A DNA stretch of 64,000 nt from Solirubrobacteraceae bacterium (GCA_025934395.1 JAICYC010000006.1:1-64000); one strand, 5' to 3'. Positions 1 through 9,694 are shown, counted from the stretch's first letter. Made by a program: numbers and translations. The notes: generated by a model not told the origin, from the letters alone.

Positions 1-1531
1 GCACGCCCCACGCACGATGGTCGCTGTCGACCACGCCCGACTCGGGCGAGGCGGACATCGGGCAGCCGCCAACTAGATGTGCGTAGCGATCGATCGTCAA
101 GACGTCCTGAGCCTCGGCCGCATCGAAGATCCGGTGCAGCATGTCCTTCGCGTAGGCGATGTTCGCGCGGTCGTTGTCGCACTGCGTGTAGTCCAGGCGC
201 GCGATCGGCATGCCGTTGGGGTCCGCTTCGTCCGCGAGCGTGACCCGGTTCTCCGGTTGCGGTAGCAGCTCCGAGAGGACGCCGAGCGTGTACCAGTGGT
301 TGTAGTCGCGCATGTACTCCCGCAGCGCCTGGCCCCAATGTCCGTCGGCGAGGACGTGCTCGGCCCATCCGATCGGCAACGGCCCCACCGTCTGGATCGA
401 GAAGCCGCGAGCGAAGCCGCGCGAGAAGTCGGTCTCGTAGAACTGCTCGGAGTCGATCTCCGGGGGCGGCGCCTTGTACATCCGCATCTCTTCGGGGAAG
501 CGGCCGGCCACCTGGGGCGCCCCCTGCACCATGATCCCGCGCCCCACCAGGTCGTTGTCGTTGGCGAGACCGTTGGGGAAGCGCGAGCTCGTGGAGTTCA
601 GGAGCAGGCGCGGCGTCTCGATCGAGTACCCCGCCACCGCGACCGCGTCCGCGGGCTGGAAGCGCTCCTCCCCCTCGTGGAAGTAGGTCACGCCCGTGCA
701 GCGCCCCGCCTCGTCGAGCTCGACCCTCGTGACCATGCAGTCGGCGCGCACCTCCACGCCGTGCTCGAGCGCGTCCGGCACGTGCGTGACCAGCGGCGAG
801 GCCTTCGCGTTCACCTTGCACCCCTGCAGGCAGAACCCGCGGTAGATGCAGTGCGGGCGGTGGCCGAACGAGCCGTTGGTGATCCCCACCGGCCCGACGC
901 GCATCTCGATGCCCAGGCGCCGCGCGCCCTCCCACGCCCGCAGCGCCCCGCCTGCGACGGGGTGCGGCCCGTGCGGATAGCCGTGCGGATCGCCCCACGG
1001 CCAGAACTCCCCCGCCACCGGGAGCTCGTGCTCGAGCCGCTCGTAATGGGGCTTGAGGTCCTCGTATGCGATCGGCCAGTCAGATGCCACGCCGTCGCGC
1101 GTGCGGACCTCGAAGTCGGAGGGATGAAAGCGCGGCGTGTAGCCGGCGTAGTGGATCATCGACCCCCCCACGCCGCGCCCGCAGTTGTTCTTGCCCAGCT
1201 CCACCGGGTCATCGCCGCCGATCACCCGCGGCTGGGTCCAGTAGAGCTCGTGGGACCCCGCCTCGTCGGAGACCCAGTCCTCGTCGGGGTCCCAGAACGG
1301 ACCCGCCTCGAGCACGAGCACGCGCCAGCCTTTGCGTCCGAGGCGCTGGGCGAGCGTGGCGCCGCCGGCTCCGGCTCCCACGATCAGCATGTCGACCGTC
1401 TCCCCCAGCCCGTAGCGGCGCATCCGCTCGCGTCCGGGCACCCCGCGGCGATGCGGGTCGAGCAGGAACGCCGAGTCGTTCTCGGGGGGGCGGCGCGCGC
1501 CCTTGAGCGCGTTGCGCAGGCGCTCCCTCAC
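1..1531 (-). CDS. GMC-family FAD-dependent oxidoreductase (gluconate dehydrogenase flavoprotein-like), 3' end beyond window
   Basis: Reverse translation from GTG 1531 gives ...ETVDMLIVGAGAGGATLAQRLGRKGWRVLVLEAGPFWD...GKNNCGRGVGGSMIHYAGYTPRFHPSDF..., a Rossmann FAD motif and GMC signature; GTGA overlap with the upstream gene stop. Confidence 0.85.
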   Translation of the reverse strand, partial: MRERLRNALKGARRPPENDSAFLLDPHRRGVPGRERMRRYGLGETVDMLIVGAGAGGATLAQRLGRKGWRVLVLEAGPFWDPDEDWVSDEAGSHELYWTQPRVIGGDDPVELGKNNCGRGVGGSMIHYAGYTPRFHPSDFEVRTRDGVASDWPIAYEDLKPHYERLEHELPVAGEFWPWGDPHGYPHGPHPVAGGALRAWEGARRLGIEMRVGPVGITNGSFGHRPHCIYRGFCLQGCKVNAKASPLVTHVPDALEHGVEVRADCMVTRVELDEAGRCTGVTYFHEGEERFQPADAVAVAGYSIETPRLLLNSTSSRFPNGLANDNDLVGRGIMVQGAPQVAGRFPEEMRMYKAPPPEIDSEQFYETDFSRGFARGFSIQTVGPLPIGWAEHVLADGHWGQALREYMRDYNHWYTLGVLSELLPQPENRVTLADEADPNGMPIARLDYTQCDNDRANIAYAKDMLHRIFDAAEAQDVLTIDRYAHLVGGCPMSASPESGVVDSDHRAWGV

Positions 1532-2265
1532 TCGAGCCCTCGCTCGTGCACGTCGGAGACCGGGTCGGCTTCGAAGTCCGGCGGCGCCTCCCAGTGCTCG
1601 CGCTGCCCGGCGCCGATCCTGGCGTAGCCGCGCGGGTACGTCGGCCCGCCGAAGCCGATCTCGTTCCACGCCCACGGATGCGAGTAGAACGTGCTGAGCA
1701 CGCCCCGCATCACCACCCCCCACGCCTTTTCGACCGGCAGCTCCCAGTCGAGCTCGCCTTCCGAGAAGCGCTGCACGATCTGGTGCTGGAGCTCGCTGGA
1801 AGCCGAGGCGAACCCATCCTCCGCGCCCGCATCCCGCGCGCTCCGATCCAGGCCGGCGGCCACCTCTCGCCACGTCCCCTGGTCGGTGGGCATGTCGTGG
1901 TAGCGAAAGCCGTCCGTGAGGTCGTCGGCCAGCTTCGCGTCGACCATCTCCAGAACCGGGATCCGCGGCGCGGAGTCCTGTCCGACCGCGACATCGCAGA
2001 AAGCGCGCAGCGTCCTCGCCTCCTCGCCGGAGAAGAACCGCAGCTCGGGATGCCCGGTGACGCGCGCGAGCACCACCTCGCGGGTCTTCTCGTCCCAGTG
2101 GTCGACCGTCTCCAGCACGTCGTAGTCCGGGTAGCGCCCGCGCATCTGCGGCGTGATCCCGCGGCGCTGGCGCGGCAGGTCGCGCGGCGGCCCCGGGGTC
2201 GTGTCGCCGCCCTGCTTGGGCAGGTGCCCGGCGCCGCTGCGAGCCCCGACGCCCGCCACCGTCAC
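1528..2265 (-). CDS. Gluconate 2-dehydrogenase subunit 3 family protein
   Basis: ORF 1528..2550 trimmed to a likely GTG; RFFSGEEARTLRAFCDVAVGQ...IPVLEMVDAKLADDLTDGFRYHDMPTDQGTWR resembles the gluconate_2-dh3 family; adjacent to the GMC subunit. Confidence 0.65.
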   Translation of the reverse strand: MTVAGVGARSGAGHLPKQGGDTTPGPPRDLPRQRRGITPQMRGRYPDYDVLETVDHWDEKTREVVLARVTGHPELRFFSGEEARTLRAFCDVAVGQDSAPRIPVLEMVDAKLADDLTDGFRYHDMPTDQGTWREVAAGLDRSARDAGAEDGFASASSELQHQIVQRFSEGELDWELPVEKAWGVVMRGVLSTFYSHPWAWNEIGFGGPTYPRGYARIGAGQREHWEAPPDFEADPVSDVHERGLE

Positions 2266-2687
2266 AGCTCCCGCTCTGCGAACGCCGCGGCGAGCCCCAT
2301 CCCGCCCACGAGCGCGAGCGAGCCCGGCGCGAGCAGCGGCGGGCCCATCACGATGTTGTACAGCGGCTCCGCGAACCCGCCGGGGCGCTTTCGCACGCCC
2401 TGCACGTGGGTGTAGACCCCGATCAGGCCGTCGAGGCAGTAGAGCGCCGAGATCGCGGGGAGCACCGTCGTCGCCGCGCGCTTGGAGCGCACGCCCGCGA
2501 TCCCCGCCGCCGTCAGCAGCGGGGAGAGCGCGACCGGCGTCCACATCCACTTGTCGCCGAACGACCCGCGGAAGTGCTCGAAGTAGATCTCCAGGCCGAG
2601 CGGGAGCGCGCTGAACGCGGTCGAGGCGGCGAGTGTCCGCTGCGCCCGCCCCCGGCGCAGGTTCGCGAGCAGCCGTCGCAACCTCAT
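2262..2687 (-). CDS. Small multi-pass membrane protein of unknown function
   Basis: MRLRRLLANLRRGRAQRTLAASTAFSALPLGLEIYFEHFRGSFGDKWMWTP... with hydrophobic segments; overlapping start/stop with neighbours in the same operon. Confidence 0.6.
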   Translation of the reverse strand: MRLRRLLANLRRGRAQRTLAASTAFSALPLGLEIYFEHFRGSFGDKWMWTPVALSPLLTAAGIAGVRSKRAATTVLPAISALYCLDGLIGVYTHVQGVRKRPGGFAEPLYNIVMGPPLLAPGSLALVGGMGLAAAFAEREL

Positions 2688-4474
2688 CGGCTCGGGATGA
2701 TCTCGGGCAGCTTCTGGCGGATCGACTGGGCGATCATCCGCCGCCGTCCCGGGTCGCCGTGCATCACCGCGGAGGCGAACGCGCGCGCCTGTTCGATCGT
2801 GATGTGCGGCGGCAGCGGCGGCACTTCGGGGTCGCACACGACCTCGAGCACGGTGGGTCTGTCGGCCGCCAGGGCCCGCTCCCAGCAGTCTCCGAGCTCG
2901 TTCGGGTCTTCGGTGCGGATCCCGTTCAGGCCGATCAGCTCGGCCCACCGCGCATACGCCACGTCGGGGAGCTCCTGGGACTCCACGAACTTGGGGTCGC
3001 CCGACATCGCGCGCTGCTCCCAGGTGACCTGGTTCAGATCGCGGTTGTTGAGCACGAGCACGATCAGGCGCTGGTCGCTCCAGCGCTCACGGTACTTGGC
3101 GATCGTGATCAGCTCCGCGAGCCCGTTCATCTGCATCGCGCCATCGCCCACGAGGGCGATCACCGGGCGATCCGGATGCGCGAACTTCGCCCCGATCGCG
3201 TATGGCACGCCCGCCCCCATCGTCGCCAGCGTGCCCGACAGCGAGGCCTGCATCCCGGCGCGCAGCTTCACGTCGCGCGCGTACCAGTTGGCGGCCGAGC
3301 CCGAGTCGGAGGTGACGATCGCGCCGTCGGGCAGCCGCTTGGAGAGCTCGTGGAAGATCAGCTGCGGGTTGATCGGCTGCGCGGGCTCCTGCGCGCGGCG
3401 GTCGACGACCTGCCACCAGTCGCGGATGCCCCCCTCGATCTTCTCGCGCCACTTGCGGTCCTGCTTGTGCTCGAGCAGCGGGACGAGCGCCCTGAGCGTG
3501 AGCGCGCTGTCGCCCACCAGGTTGATCTCCATCGGATAGCGGATCCCCAGCATCTTCCCGTCGAGATCGATCTGGACCCCGCGGGCCTGACCCTCTTCGG
3601 GCAGGAACTCCGAGTAGGGGAAGCTCGAGCCGACCATCAGCAGCGTGTCGCATTCCTGCATCAGGTCCCAGCTCGGCTTGGTGCCGAGCAGGCCGATCGA
3701 GCCGGTCACGAACGGCAGGTCGTCGGGAACGGCGGCCTTGCCGAGCAGGGCCTTGGCCACGCCCGCGCCGAGCGCGTCGGCGACCTCGATCACCTCCTGG
3801 GTGGCATGCAGCGCCCCCGCCCCCACGAGCATCGCAACACGCTCGCCGGCGTTGAGCACCTCGGCCGCTGCGCGCAGCTGCTCGTCCTCGGGCGTAACCC
3901 GGGGCCGCTTGTAGCCGGGACCGGAGTGGACGGTGCCGTGCGCGTGCGGCGGGGTCGTCACCGCGTCTTCCATCTGCAGGTCGTTGGGGACGATCACGCA
4001 CGTCACCGTTCGCTCCGCCAGCGCGATCCGCATCGCCCGGTCGATCAGATGACGGATCTGCCCGGGCTCGGTGGCCATATGCACGTACTCGTGGGCCACG
4101 TCCTTGAAGAGCGTCGTGAGGTCGACCTCCTGCTGGTAGTTGCCGCCGAGGCCGAGGCGCGCCTGCTGCCCGACGATCGCGACGACGGGCTGGTGGTCGA
4201 GCTTCGCGTCGTAGAGGCCGTTGAGCAGATGGATCGCCCCGGGGCCGGACGTGGCAAGGCACACGCCCGCCTCGCCGGTGAACTTCGCGTGGGCGCACGC
4301 CATGAACGCGGCCATCTCCTCGTGGCGCACCTGGATGAACTCGGGGCGGTCGCCGGCGCGCCCGAGCGCGCCCATGATCCCGTTGATGCCGTCACCGGGG
4401 TAGCCGTAGATCCGTTTGACCCCCCACTCGGTCGCAAGCCTGTCCAGCAGGTGGTCGGCGACGCTCTCGCTCAT
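2684..4474 (-). CDS. Thiamine-pyrophosphate-requiring enzyme (pyruvate oxidase/acetolactate synthase-like)
   Basis: MSESVADHLLDRLATEWGVKRIYGYPGDGINGIMGALGRAGDRPEFIQVRHEEMAAFMACAHAKFTGEAGVCLATSGPGA...; TPP-binding GDGAMQMNGLAELITI. Confidence 0.88.
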   Translation of the reverse strand: MSESVADHLLDRLATEWGVKRIYGYPGDGINGIMGALGRAGDRPEFIQVRHEEMAAFMACAHAKFTGEAGVCLATSGPGAIHLLNGLYDAKLDHQPVVAIVGQQARLGLGGNYQQEVDLTTLFKDVAHEYVHMATEPGQIRHLIDRAMRIALAERTVTCVIVPNDLQMEDAVTTPPHAHGTVHSGPGYKRPRVTPEDEQLRAAAEVLNAGERVAMLVGAGALHATQEVIEVADALGAGVAKALLGKAAVPDDLPFVTGSIGLLGTKPSWDLMQECDTLLMVGSSFPYSEFLPEEGQARGVQIDLDGKMLGIRYPMEINLVGDSALTLRALVPLLEHKQDRKWREKIEGGIRDWWQVVDRRAQEPAQPINPQLIFHELSKRLPDGAIVTSDSGSAANWYARDVKLRAGMQASLSGTLATMGAGVPYAIGAKFAHPDRPVIALVGDGAMQMNGLAELITIAKYRERWSDQRLIVLVLNNRDLNQVTWEQRAMSGDPKFVESQELPDVAYARWAELIGLNGIRTEDPNELGDCWERALAADRPTVLEVVCDPEVPPLPPHITIEQARAFASAVMHGDPGRRRMIAQSIRQKLPEIIPSR

Positions 4475-4557
4475 GCGCGGTCCTTTCGATCGTGGGTCGG
4501 CCCCGTCCACGGGGCCGTGGTGCGCCCCGTCCGCATCGCAGCGCCATGCCTTTCCGG

Positions 4558-4582
4558 CTACCCGCGGGCCGCTTGGCGAAAC
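4558..4582 (-). promoter_or_regulatory. SigB/SigF-like promoter GTTT-N15-GGGTAG upstream of the TPP enzyme operon
   Basis: Minus strand GTTT CGCCAAGCGGCCCGC GGGTAG; the -10 contains the TAG stop of the upstream HAD gene. Confidence 0.6.
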
Positions 4583-5247
4583 TGGCTGAGGTCCGCCTGG
4601 AGCACGCGCTCGAGCACCCCTCCCAGGTGCGCCACCGACTCGCACACCTCGACCGCGCCGGCCTCGCGCAGCTCTTCCTCGGCGAAGCCGCCGGTCATCA
4701 CCGCGACGGTCGGCACGCCGGCCCGCTCGGCCGCCTGCACGTCCCACGGCGAGTCGCCGATCATCAGCGCCTCCTCGGGACGCGCGCCGACCCGCTCCAG
4801 CGCCGAGTGCACGAGGTCAAGCCGCGGCTTGGTGGCCTCGACGTCGCCTGCGCTCGTCCAGGCATCCGCGAGCCGGCGGGCGTCGAGCAGGTCCACGTAG
4901 CGCTCGATCTCCTCCGGCTTGGCCGAGCTGGCGAGCACGACCGTGTGCTCCCGCCTGCTCAGGTCGGCGAGCAGCTCGCGCGCTCCGTCCATCACCTCCA
5001 CCTCGCCGATCATCTCGGCGTAGGCCTTGCCCTCGCGGTCCCGGATCGCCTCGCCGAGCCTGTGCTCGACGTCCTCGCCGGCCAGCGCCTCCACCAGCTG
5101 GTCGCCCCCCATCCCGATGTGCCGGTGGATCCGCCAGATCGGCAGCACGACCCCTTCATCGCGGAACGCCCGGTACCACGCGAGCGCGTGCTGGTAGTTG
5201 GTGTCGACGAGCGTGCCGTCGACATCGAGGATCACGGTCGCCCTCAC
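4558..5247 (-). CDS. HAD-family phosphatase (phosphoglycolate phosphatase-like)
   Basis: VRATVILDVDGTLVDTNYQHALAWYRAF... (DxDGT), ...EALMIGDSPWDVQAAERAGV; alternative GTG start at 5298. Confidence 0.85.
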   Translation of the reverse strand: MRATVILDVDGTLVDTNYQHALAWYRAFRDEGVVLPIWRIHRHIGMGGDQLVEALAGEDVEHRLGEAIRDREGKAYAEMIGEVEVMDGARELLADLSRREHTVVLASSAKPEEIERYVDLLDARRLADAWTSAGDVEATKPRLDLVHSALERVGARPEEALMIGDSPWDVQAAERAGVPTVAVMTGGFAEEELREAGAVEVCESVAHLGGVLERVLQADLSQFRQAARG

Positions 5248-5310
5248 GACGTCTCTGCCGCCGGGCGGCGGTGCCCGGCGTCGACCGTGCAGTTCCACAT
5301 GCCGGCGCGC

Positions 5311-5335
5311 CTACCCCATGCACCGTGCGGCAAAC
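5311..5335 (-). promoter_or_regulatory. SigB/SigF-like promoter GTTT-N15-GGGTAG upstream of the HAD gene
   Basis: Minus strand GTTT GCCGCACGGTGCATG GGGTAG. Confidence 0.6.
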
Positions 5336-5353
5336 CCCGCCCCGCACGCGACC

Positions 5354-5378
5354 GATTGGTCACCGGAGGCCCGGGTAG
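5354..5378 (+). promoter_or_regulatory. SigB/SigF-like promoter GATT-N15-GGGTAG upstream of the SDR/GH15 unit
   Basis: GATT GGTCACCGGAGGCCC GGGTAG. Confidence 0.5.
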
Positions 5379-5435
5379 AAGGCTGATCGTCGGCGGAGTG
5401 AGCGCGTTGCGGGTGCTGCGTCGATCGAGGTGCCA

Positions 5436-5489
5436 ATGAGCCACGGCCAGCAGATCGACAGCGACAGCCCGAAGGGGCCGACCCGGTGA
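5436..5489 (+). CDS. Putative 17-aa leader peptide MSHGQQIDSDSPKGPTR overlapping the SDR start
   Basis: ATG 5436, stop TGA 5487-5489 overlaps GTG 5486 (GTGA); GAGG shortly upstream. Confidence 0.35.
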   Translation: MSHGQQIDSDSPKGPTR

Positions 5490-6493
5490 GCCCCCTCACC
5501 GTCGCGGTCACCGGCGCGAGCTCGGGAGTCGGTCGCGCGACCGCGCACGAGTTCGCACGCAAGGGCGCGACGGTCGGTTTGATCGCGCGCGGCCGCGACG
5601 CGCTCGCCGGCGCCGCGAAGGAGGTCGAGTCCCTCGGCGGACGGGCGGTCGTCCTGCCCTGCGACGTCTCCGATCCGAGCGCCGTCGCGGCGGCCGCCGC
5701 GCAGCTCGAGGAGCACGACGGGATCGACGTGTGGGTCAACAACGCGATGGTGAGCGTGTTCGCACCCACGTGGGAGATAACCGCCGAGGAGTACCGCCGG
5801 GTGACCGAGGTCACCTATCTCGGGTTCGTGAACGGAACGCTCAGCGCGCTCGCGCTGATGCGGGCGCGCGACCGGGGCGTGATCGTGCAGGTGGGCTCGG
5901 CGCTCGCCTACCGGGGCATCCCCCTGCAGAGCGCCTACTGCGCGTGCAAGCACGCGATCCAGGGCTTCACCGAGTCGCTGCGCACAGAGCTGATGCACGA
6001 CAGGAGCGCGGTCCGGGTGACGATGGTGCAGATGCCCGCGCTCAACACCCCGCAGTTCGACGTGGTGCGCACCCGCCTGCCGCGCCACCCTCAGCCGGTG
6101 CCCCCGATCTACCAGCCGGAGGTCGCGGCGCGAGCGATCGTAGCCGCCTCCGAGCAGCCCGCGCGACGTGAGTGGTGGGTCGGCGCCTCCACCGCCGTCA
6201 CCCTGCTCGGCAACGCGGTCCTGCCGGGCGTGGGAGACCGGTATCTCGCGCGCACGGGGTTCGAGTCGCAGCAGACCGACACGCCGGTCGACGACGACCG
6301 CCCCGACAACCTCGACACGCCCCTCCCCGGTGACCGCGGCACGCACGGCGACTTCGACGCCCAGGCCCACGCCCGGAGCATCCAATGGACGCTCACGCGG
6401 CACCGGCGCATCCTCGCCGGGGCGGCGCTGGGCGGCGCCGCAGCACTCGGCGCCGCCGGACTCGCGGCACGGGCGCGCCGATCCCCCACATGA
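5486..6493 (+). CDS. SDR-family oxidoreductase with C-terminal extension
   Basis: VAVTGASSGVGRATAHEFARKGATVGLIARG..., YCACKHAIQGFTESLR (YxxxK). Confidence 0.88.
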   Translation: MSPLTVAVTGASSGVGRATAHEFARKGATVGLIARGRDALAGAAKEVESLGGRAVVLPCDVSDPSAVAAAAAQLEEHDGIDVWVNNAMVSVFAPTWEITAEEYRRVTEVTYLGFVNGTLSALALMRARDRGVIVQVGSALAYRGIPLQSAYCACKHAIQGFTESLRTELMHDRSAVRVTMVQMPALNTPQFDVVRTRLPRHPQPVPPIYQPEVAARAIVAASEQPARREWWVGASTAVTLLGNAVLPGVGDRYLARTGFESQQTDTPVDDDRPDNLDTPLPGDRGTHGDFDAQAHARSIQWTLTRHRRILAGAALGGAAALGAAGLAARARRSPT

Positions 6494-8313
6494 GCGAGGA
6501 CGAGATCCCGCCGATCTCCGACTACGCGCTGATCGGAGACTGCCACAGCGCCGCGCTGGTGTCGCGGTCCGGATCGATCGACTGGTGCTGCCTGCCGCGC
6601 TTCGACTCCGGCAGCAGCTTCGGACGGCTGCTCGACCCCGAGCGCGGCGGCCACTGCTCGGTCGCGCTGCGCGACGGGCGCAGCGTGGCGAGCTCCTACC
6701 TGGAGGAGACGCTGGTGCTGCGCACGGCGTTCGAGAGCTCGCAGGGCAGCGCGGAGGTGATCGACTTCTTCGCGATGCGCGAGCACGGCGCGCGCAGCCC
6801 ACGGCGCGAGCTCGTGAGGATCGTCGAGTGCACTCGGGGCACCGCCGAGCTCGCGCTGGACATCGCGCCACGCTTCGACTACGGCGCCGTGCGCCCGTGG
6901 CTGCGGCGCACCGGGATCGAGACGTTCGCCGCGATCGGGGGGGACGACGGCCTGCTCGTCTGGAGCGACCGCGAGCTCGAGAGCGACGGCGAGTCGCTGC
7001 GCGTCGGAGGCGCGGTGCACGCGGGCGAGCGCCTGCGACTGCTGATCAGGTACGAGCGCCCCGAGCTGCTCGAAGACGACCCGAGCCCCGCGCTCGAACC
7101 CGAGCAGATCGATGGGCGGCTGGACGAAACGCTCGCATGGTGGCGCCGGTGGAGGCAGCGGATCCGCAACGACGACGGTGGCGACCGCGGCGCGGTCGTG
7201 CGGTCGATGATCACGCTCAAGGCGCTCACGTACGCCCCCACCGGCGCGATCGTCGCGGCCGCGACCACATCGCTCCCCGAGACGATCGGCGGCGAGCGCA
7301 ACTGGGACTACCGCTACAGCTGGATCCGCGACTCGACGCTCGCCGCGCACGCGCTCGCCGAGCTGGGGTGCGAACGCGAGGCCGAGCGGTTCCGCCACTT
7401 CATCGTACGCAGCTCCGCCGGACACGCCGAGGATCTCCAGATCCTGTTCGGCGTCGGCGGCGAGCGGCGCATGACCGAAGAACAGCTCGACCTCGCCGGT
7501 TACCGGGGGTCCCGGCCGGTGCGGATCGGCAACGGCGCCGCGGTGCAGCTGCAGCTCGATTCGCTCGGCGAGATCCTGAACCTCGCTTGGCGCTGGCACA
7601 AGCGCGGCCATTCGCCCGACGACGACGAGTGGAGGTTCTTCGCCGAGGTGGTCGACGCGGCGGCGGAACGCTGGTCGGAGCCCGACCACGGGATCTGGGA
7701 GTGGCCCGGCGAGCCGCAGCACTTCGTGCACTCCAAGGCATGCTGCTGGGCGGCCTTGGAGCGCGGCCTGACGCTCGCCGGGGAGTGTGCGCGCAAGGCC
7801 CCGGTGCGCCGGTGGGAACGGGCGCGGCGCGAGATCGCGCAGGCCATCGACGAGCACGGCTACGACCGCGAGCGCGGCGTGTTCGTGCAGTGCTTCGACG
7901 AGCCCGACCTCGACGCGGCCCTCCTGCTCCTCCCGATCGCCGGCTTCGTCGAGTTCGACGACGAGCGGATGGTCCGCACGACCGACGCGATCCGCAGCGA
8001 GCTCGATGCGAACGGCTTCCTCTACCGGTACCGGCGCAAGGACGGCCTGCCGGGCCAGGAGGGCGCGTTCCTGGCGTGCTCGTTCTGGCTCGCGGAGTGC
8101 CTTGCGCGCCAGGGGCGGCTCGGGCCGGCGCGCGAGGTCTTCGACCGTGCGGTCGGCGCATCGGGCCCGCTCGGCCTCTTCTCCGAGCAGGTCGACCCCA
8201 AGCGGGGCGAGCTGCTCGGCAACTACCCCCAGACCCTCACCCACCTCTCGCACGTCGCCGCTGCGGTGGCGCTCGCCGAATCCCAGCCCCAGCAGGCCGC
8301 CGCGTCCGTTTGA
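6490..8313 (+). CDS. Glycoside hydrolase family 15 (glucoamylase/trehalase-like)
   Basis: MSEDEIPPISDYALIGDCHSAALVSRSGSIDWCCLPRFDSGSSFGRLLD...ERNWDYRYSWIRDSTL; ATGA overlap with SDR. Confidence 0.88.
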   Translation: MSEDEIPPISDYALIGDCHSAALVSRSGSIDWCCLPRFDSGSSFGRLLDPERGGHCSVALRDGRSVASSYLEETLVLRTAFESSQGSAEVIDFFAMREHGARSPRRELVRIVECTRGTAELALDIAPRFDYGAVRPWLRRTGIETFAAIGGDDGLLVWSDRELESDGESLRVGGAVHAGERLRLLIRYERPELLEDDPSPALEPEQIDGRLDETLAWWRRWRQRIRNDDGGDRGAVVRSMITLKALTYAPTGAIVAAATTSLPETIGGERNWDYRYSWIRDSTLAAHALAELGCEREAERFRHFIVRSSAGHAEDLQILFGVGGERRMTEEQLDLAGYRGSRPVRIGNGAAVQLQLDSLGEILNLAWRWHKRGHSPDDDEWRFFAEVVDAAAERWSEPDHGIWEWPGEPQHFVHSKACCWAALERGLTLAGECARKAPVRRWERARREIAQAIDEHGYDRERGVFVQCFDEPDLDAALLLLPIAGFVEFDDERMVRTTDAIRSELDANGFLYRYRRKDGLPGQEGAFLACSFWLAECLARQGRLGPAREVFDRAVGASGPLGLFSEQVDPKRGELLGNYPQTLTHLSHVAAAVALAESQPQQAAASV

Positions 8314-8332
8314 GCGGGGGTGCCTCGGGTAG
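8308..8332 (+). promoter_or_regulatory. SigB/SigF-like promoter GTTT-N15-GGGTAG
   Basis: GTTT GAGCGGGGGTGCCTC GGGTAG; ATG at 8342 is 9 nt after the -10. Confidence 0.65.
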
Positions 8333-8341
8333 TCGCTGCCT

Positions 8342-8554
8342 ATGGGAATCGGCGGCTTCTTCATCCTCATCCTGGTCCTGATCGTGCTCGCGGTTCTCGG
8401 CGGCGGCGCGTATGTGATCGCGGCGGGGCTGCGCCGGCGCAAGCTCCACCCGGAGCAGGACAAGGTCGAGGGCGAGAGCCCCGCAGCGGACGGCCGTCCC
8501 GAGCACCACCGGGTGGAGAGCGAGCAGCGCACGCACTTCGCGGGCACGCCCTGA
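8342..8554 (+). CDS. Small single-pass membrane protein (DUF6479-like)
   Basis: MGIGGFFILILVLIVLAVLGGGAYVIAAGLRRRKLHPEQDKVEG... Confidence 0.6.
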   Translation: MGIGGFFILILVLIVLAVLGGGAYVIAAGLRRRKLHPEQDKVEGESPAADGRPEHHRVESEQRTHFAGTP

Positions 8555-8572
8555 GCCCCGGCCGCGCCGGCC

Positions 8573-9694
8573 GTGAGCGCCACGCACCCACCGATCGCAG
8601 CGGCCGCGGTGCAGGTGGAGCGCGTCAGCGCCCGTGCCTTCACGGTGCCCACCGACGCGCCCGAGGCGGACGGCACGCTCAGCTGGCAGGAGACCTCGCT
8701 GGTGCTCGTGGAGGCGAGCGCTGCGGGGCACACCGGAATCGGCTACAGCTACACGGCCCCCCCGGCGGCGGCCCTGATCGAGAGCAAGCTCGCCGATGCG
8801 GTGCGCGAGCTGGACGCGCTCGCGCCGCAGGCGGCCTGGCAGCAGATGCGGATCGCGATTCGCAACGTGGGCTATCCCGGCCTGGCCGCGAGCGCGATCT
8901 CCGCGGTCGATGTGGCGCTCTGGGACCTGAAGGCCCGGCTGCTCGGCGTATCGCTCTCCAGCCTGCTCGGACGGGTCCGCGAGCGGGTGCCCGTGTACGG
9001 GAGCGGAGGGTTCACGACCTACAGCGCCGAGCAGATGCGCAGCCAGCTGAGCGGGTGGGTGCAGGAGGGCATCACCGCCGTGAAGATCAAGGTGGGCTCC
9101 GAACCGCAGCGTGACCCCGAGCGCGTGCGCCACGCCCGCTCGGTGATCGGCGAGGGCGTGCGGCTGTTCGTGGACGCCAACGGCGCCTACACGCGCAAGC
9201 AGGCGCTCCGCCTCGCCGAGGTCTTCGCGCAGGAGGCGGGCGCGTCGTGGTTCGAGGAGCCAGTCTCCTCCGACGATCTGGAGGGCCTGCGGCTGCTGCG
9301 CGACCGGGCCCCCGCCGGCATGGACATCGCGGCCGGCGAGTACGGCTACGACCTCTACTACTTCCGGCACATGCTCGACGCCGGCGCGGTCGACGTGCTC
9401 CAGGCCGATGTGACGCGCTGCGGAGGGATCACGCGGCTGCTGGACGTCGGCGCGCTGTGCGCTGCGCGGGGGCTGCTGCTCTCCGCGCACACGAGCCCCG
9501 CGATCCATGCGCACGTGTGCGCCGCGATCGGCCCGCTCGCCCACGTCGAGTACTTCCACGACCACGCGCGCATCGAGCGGCTCCTGTTCGAGGGCGCGCC
9601 GGCGCTGCGGGATGGATGCCTGTGCCCGGACGCCGGGGTGGCGGGGATGGGCCTGACGCTGCGCGAGGAAGAGGCCGAGCGCTACAGCGCCTGA
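8573..9694 (+). CDS. Mandelate racemase/muconate lactonizing enzyme family (enolase superfamily)
   Basis: AVKIKVGSEPQRDPERVRHAR (KxK), LFVDANGAYTRKQAL, WFEEPVSSDDLEGL. Confidence 0.88.
   Translation: MSATHPPIAAAAVQVERVSARAFTVPTDAPEADGTLSWQETSLVLVEASAAGHTGIGYSYTAPPAAALIESKLADAVRELDALAPQAAWQQMRIAIRNVGYPGLAASAISAVDVALWDLKARLLGVSLSSLLGRVRERVPVYGSGGFTTYSAEQMRSQLSGWVQEGITAVKIKVGSEPQRDPERVRHARSVIGEGVRLFVDANGAYTRKQALRLAEVFAQEAGASWFEEPVSSDDLEGLRLLRDRAPAGMDIAAGEYGYDLYYFRHMLDAGAVDVLQADVTRCGGITRLLDVGALCAARGLLLSAHTSPAIHAHVCAAIGPLAHVEYFHDHARIERLLFEGAPALRDGCLCPDAGVAGMGLTLREEEAERYSA

Noticed and set aside
296-8733. Long antisense ORFs (e.g. 296..1627 +, 2633..4900 +, 6109..8733 -) in the ORF track
   Set aside because: Typical spurious ORFs in very GC-rich DNA: Arg/Ala/His-rich, low-complexity translations opposite clearly conserved genes
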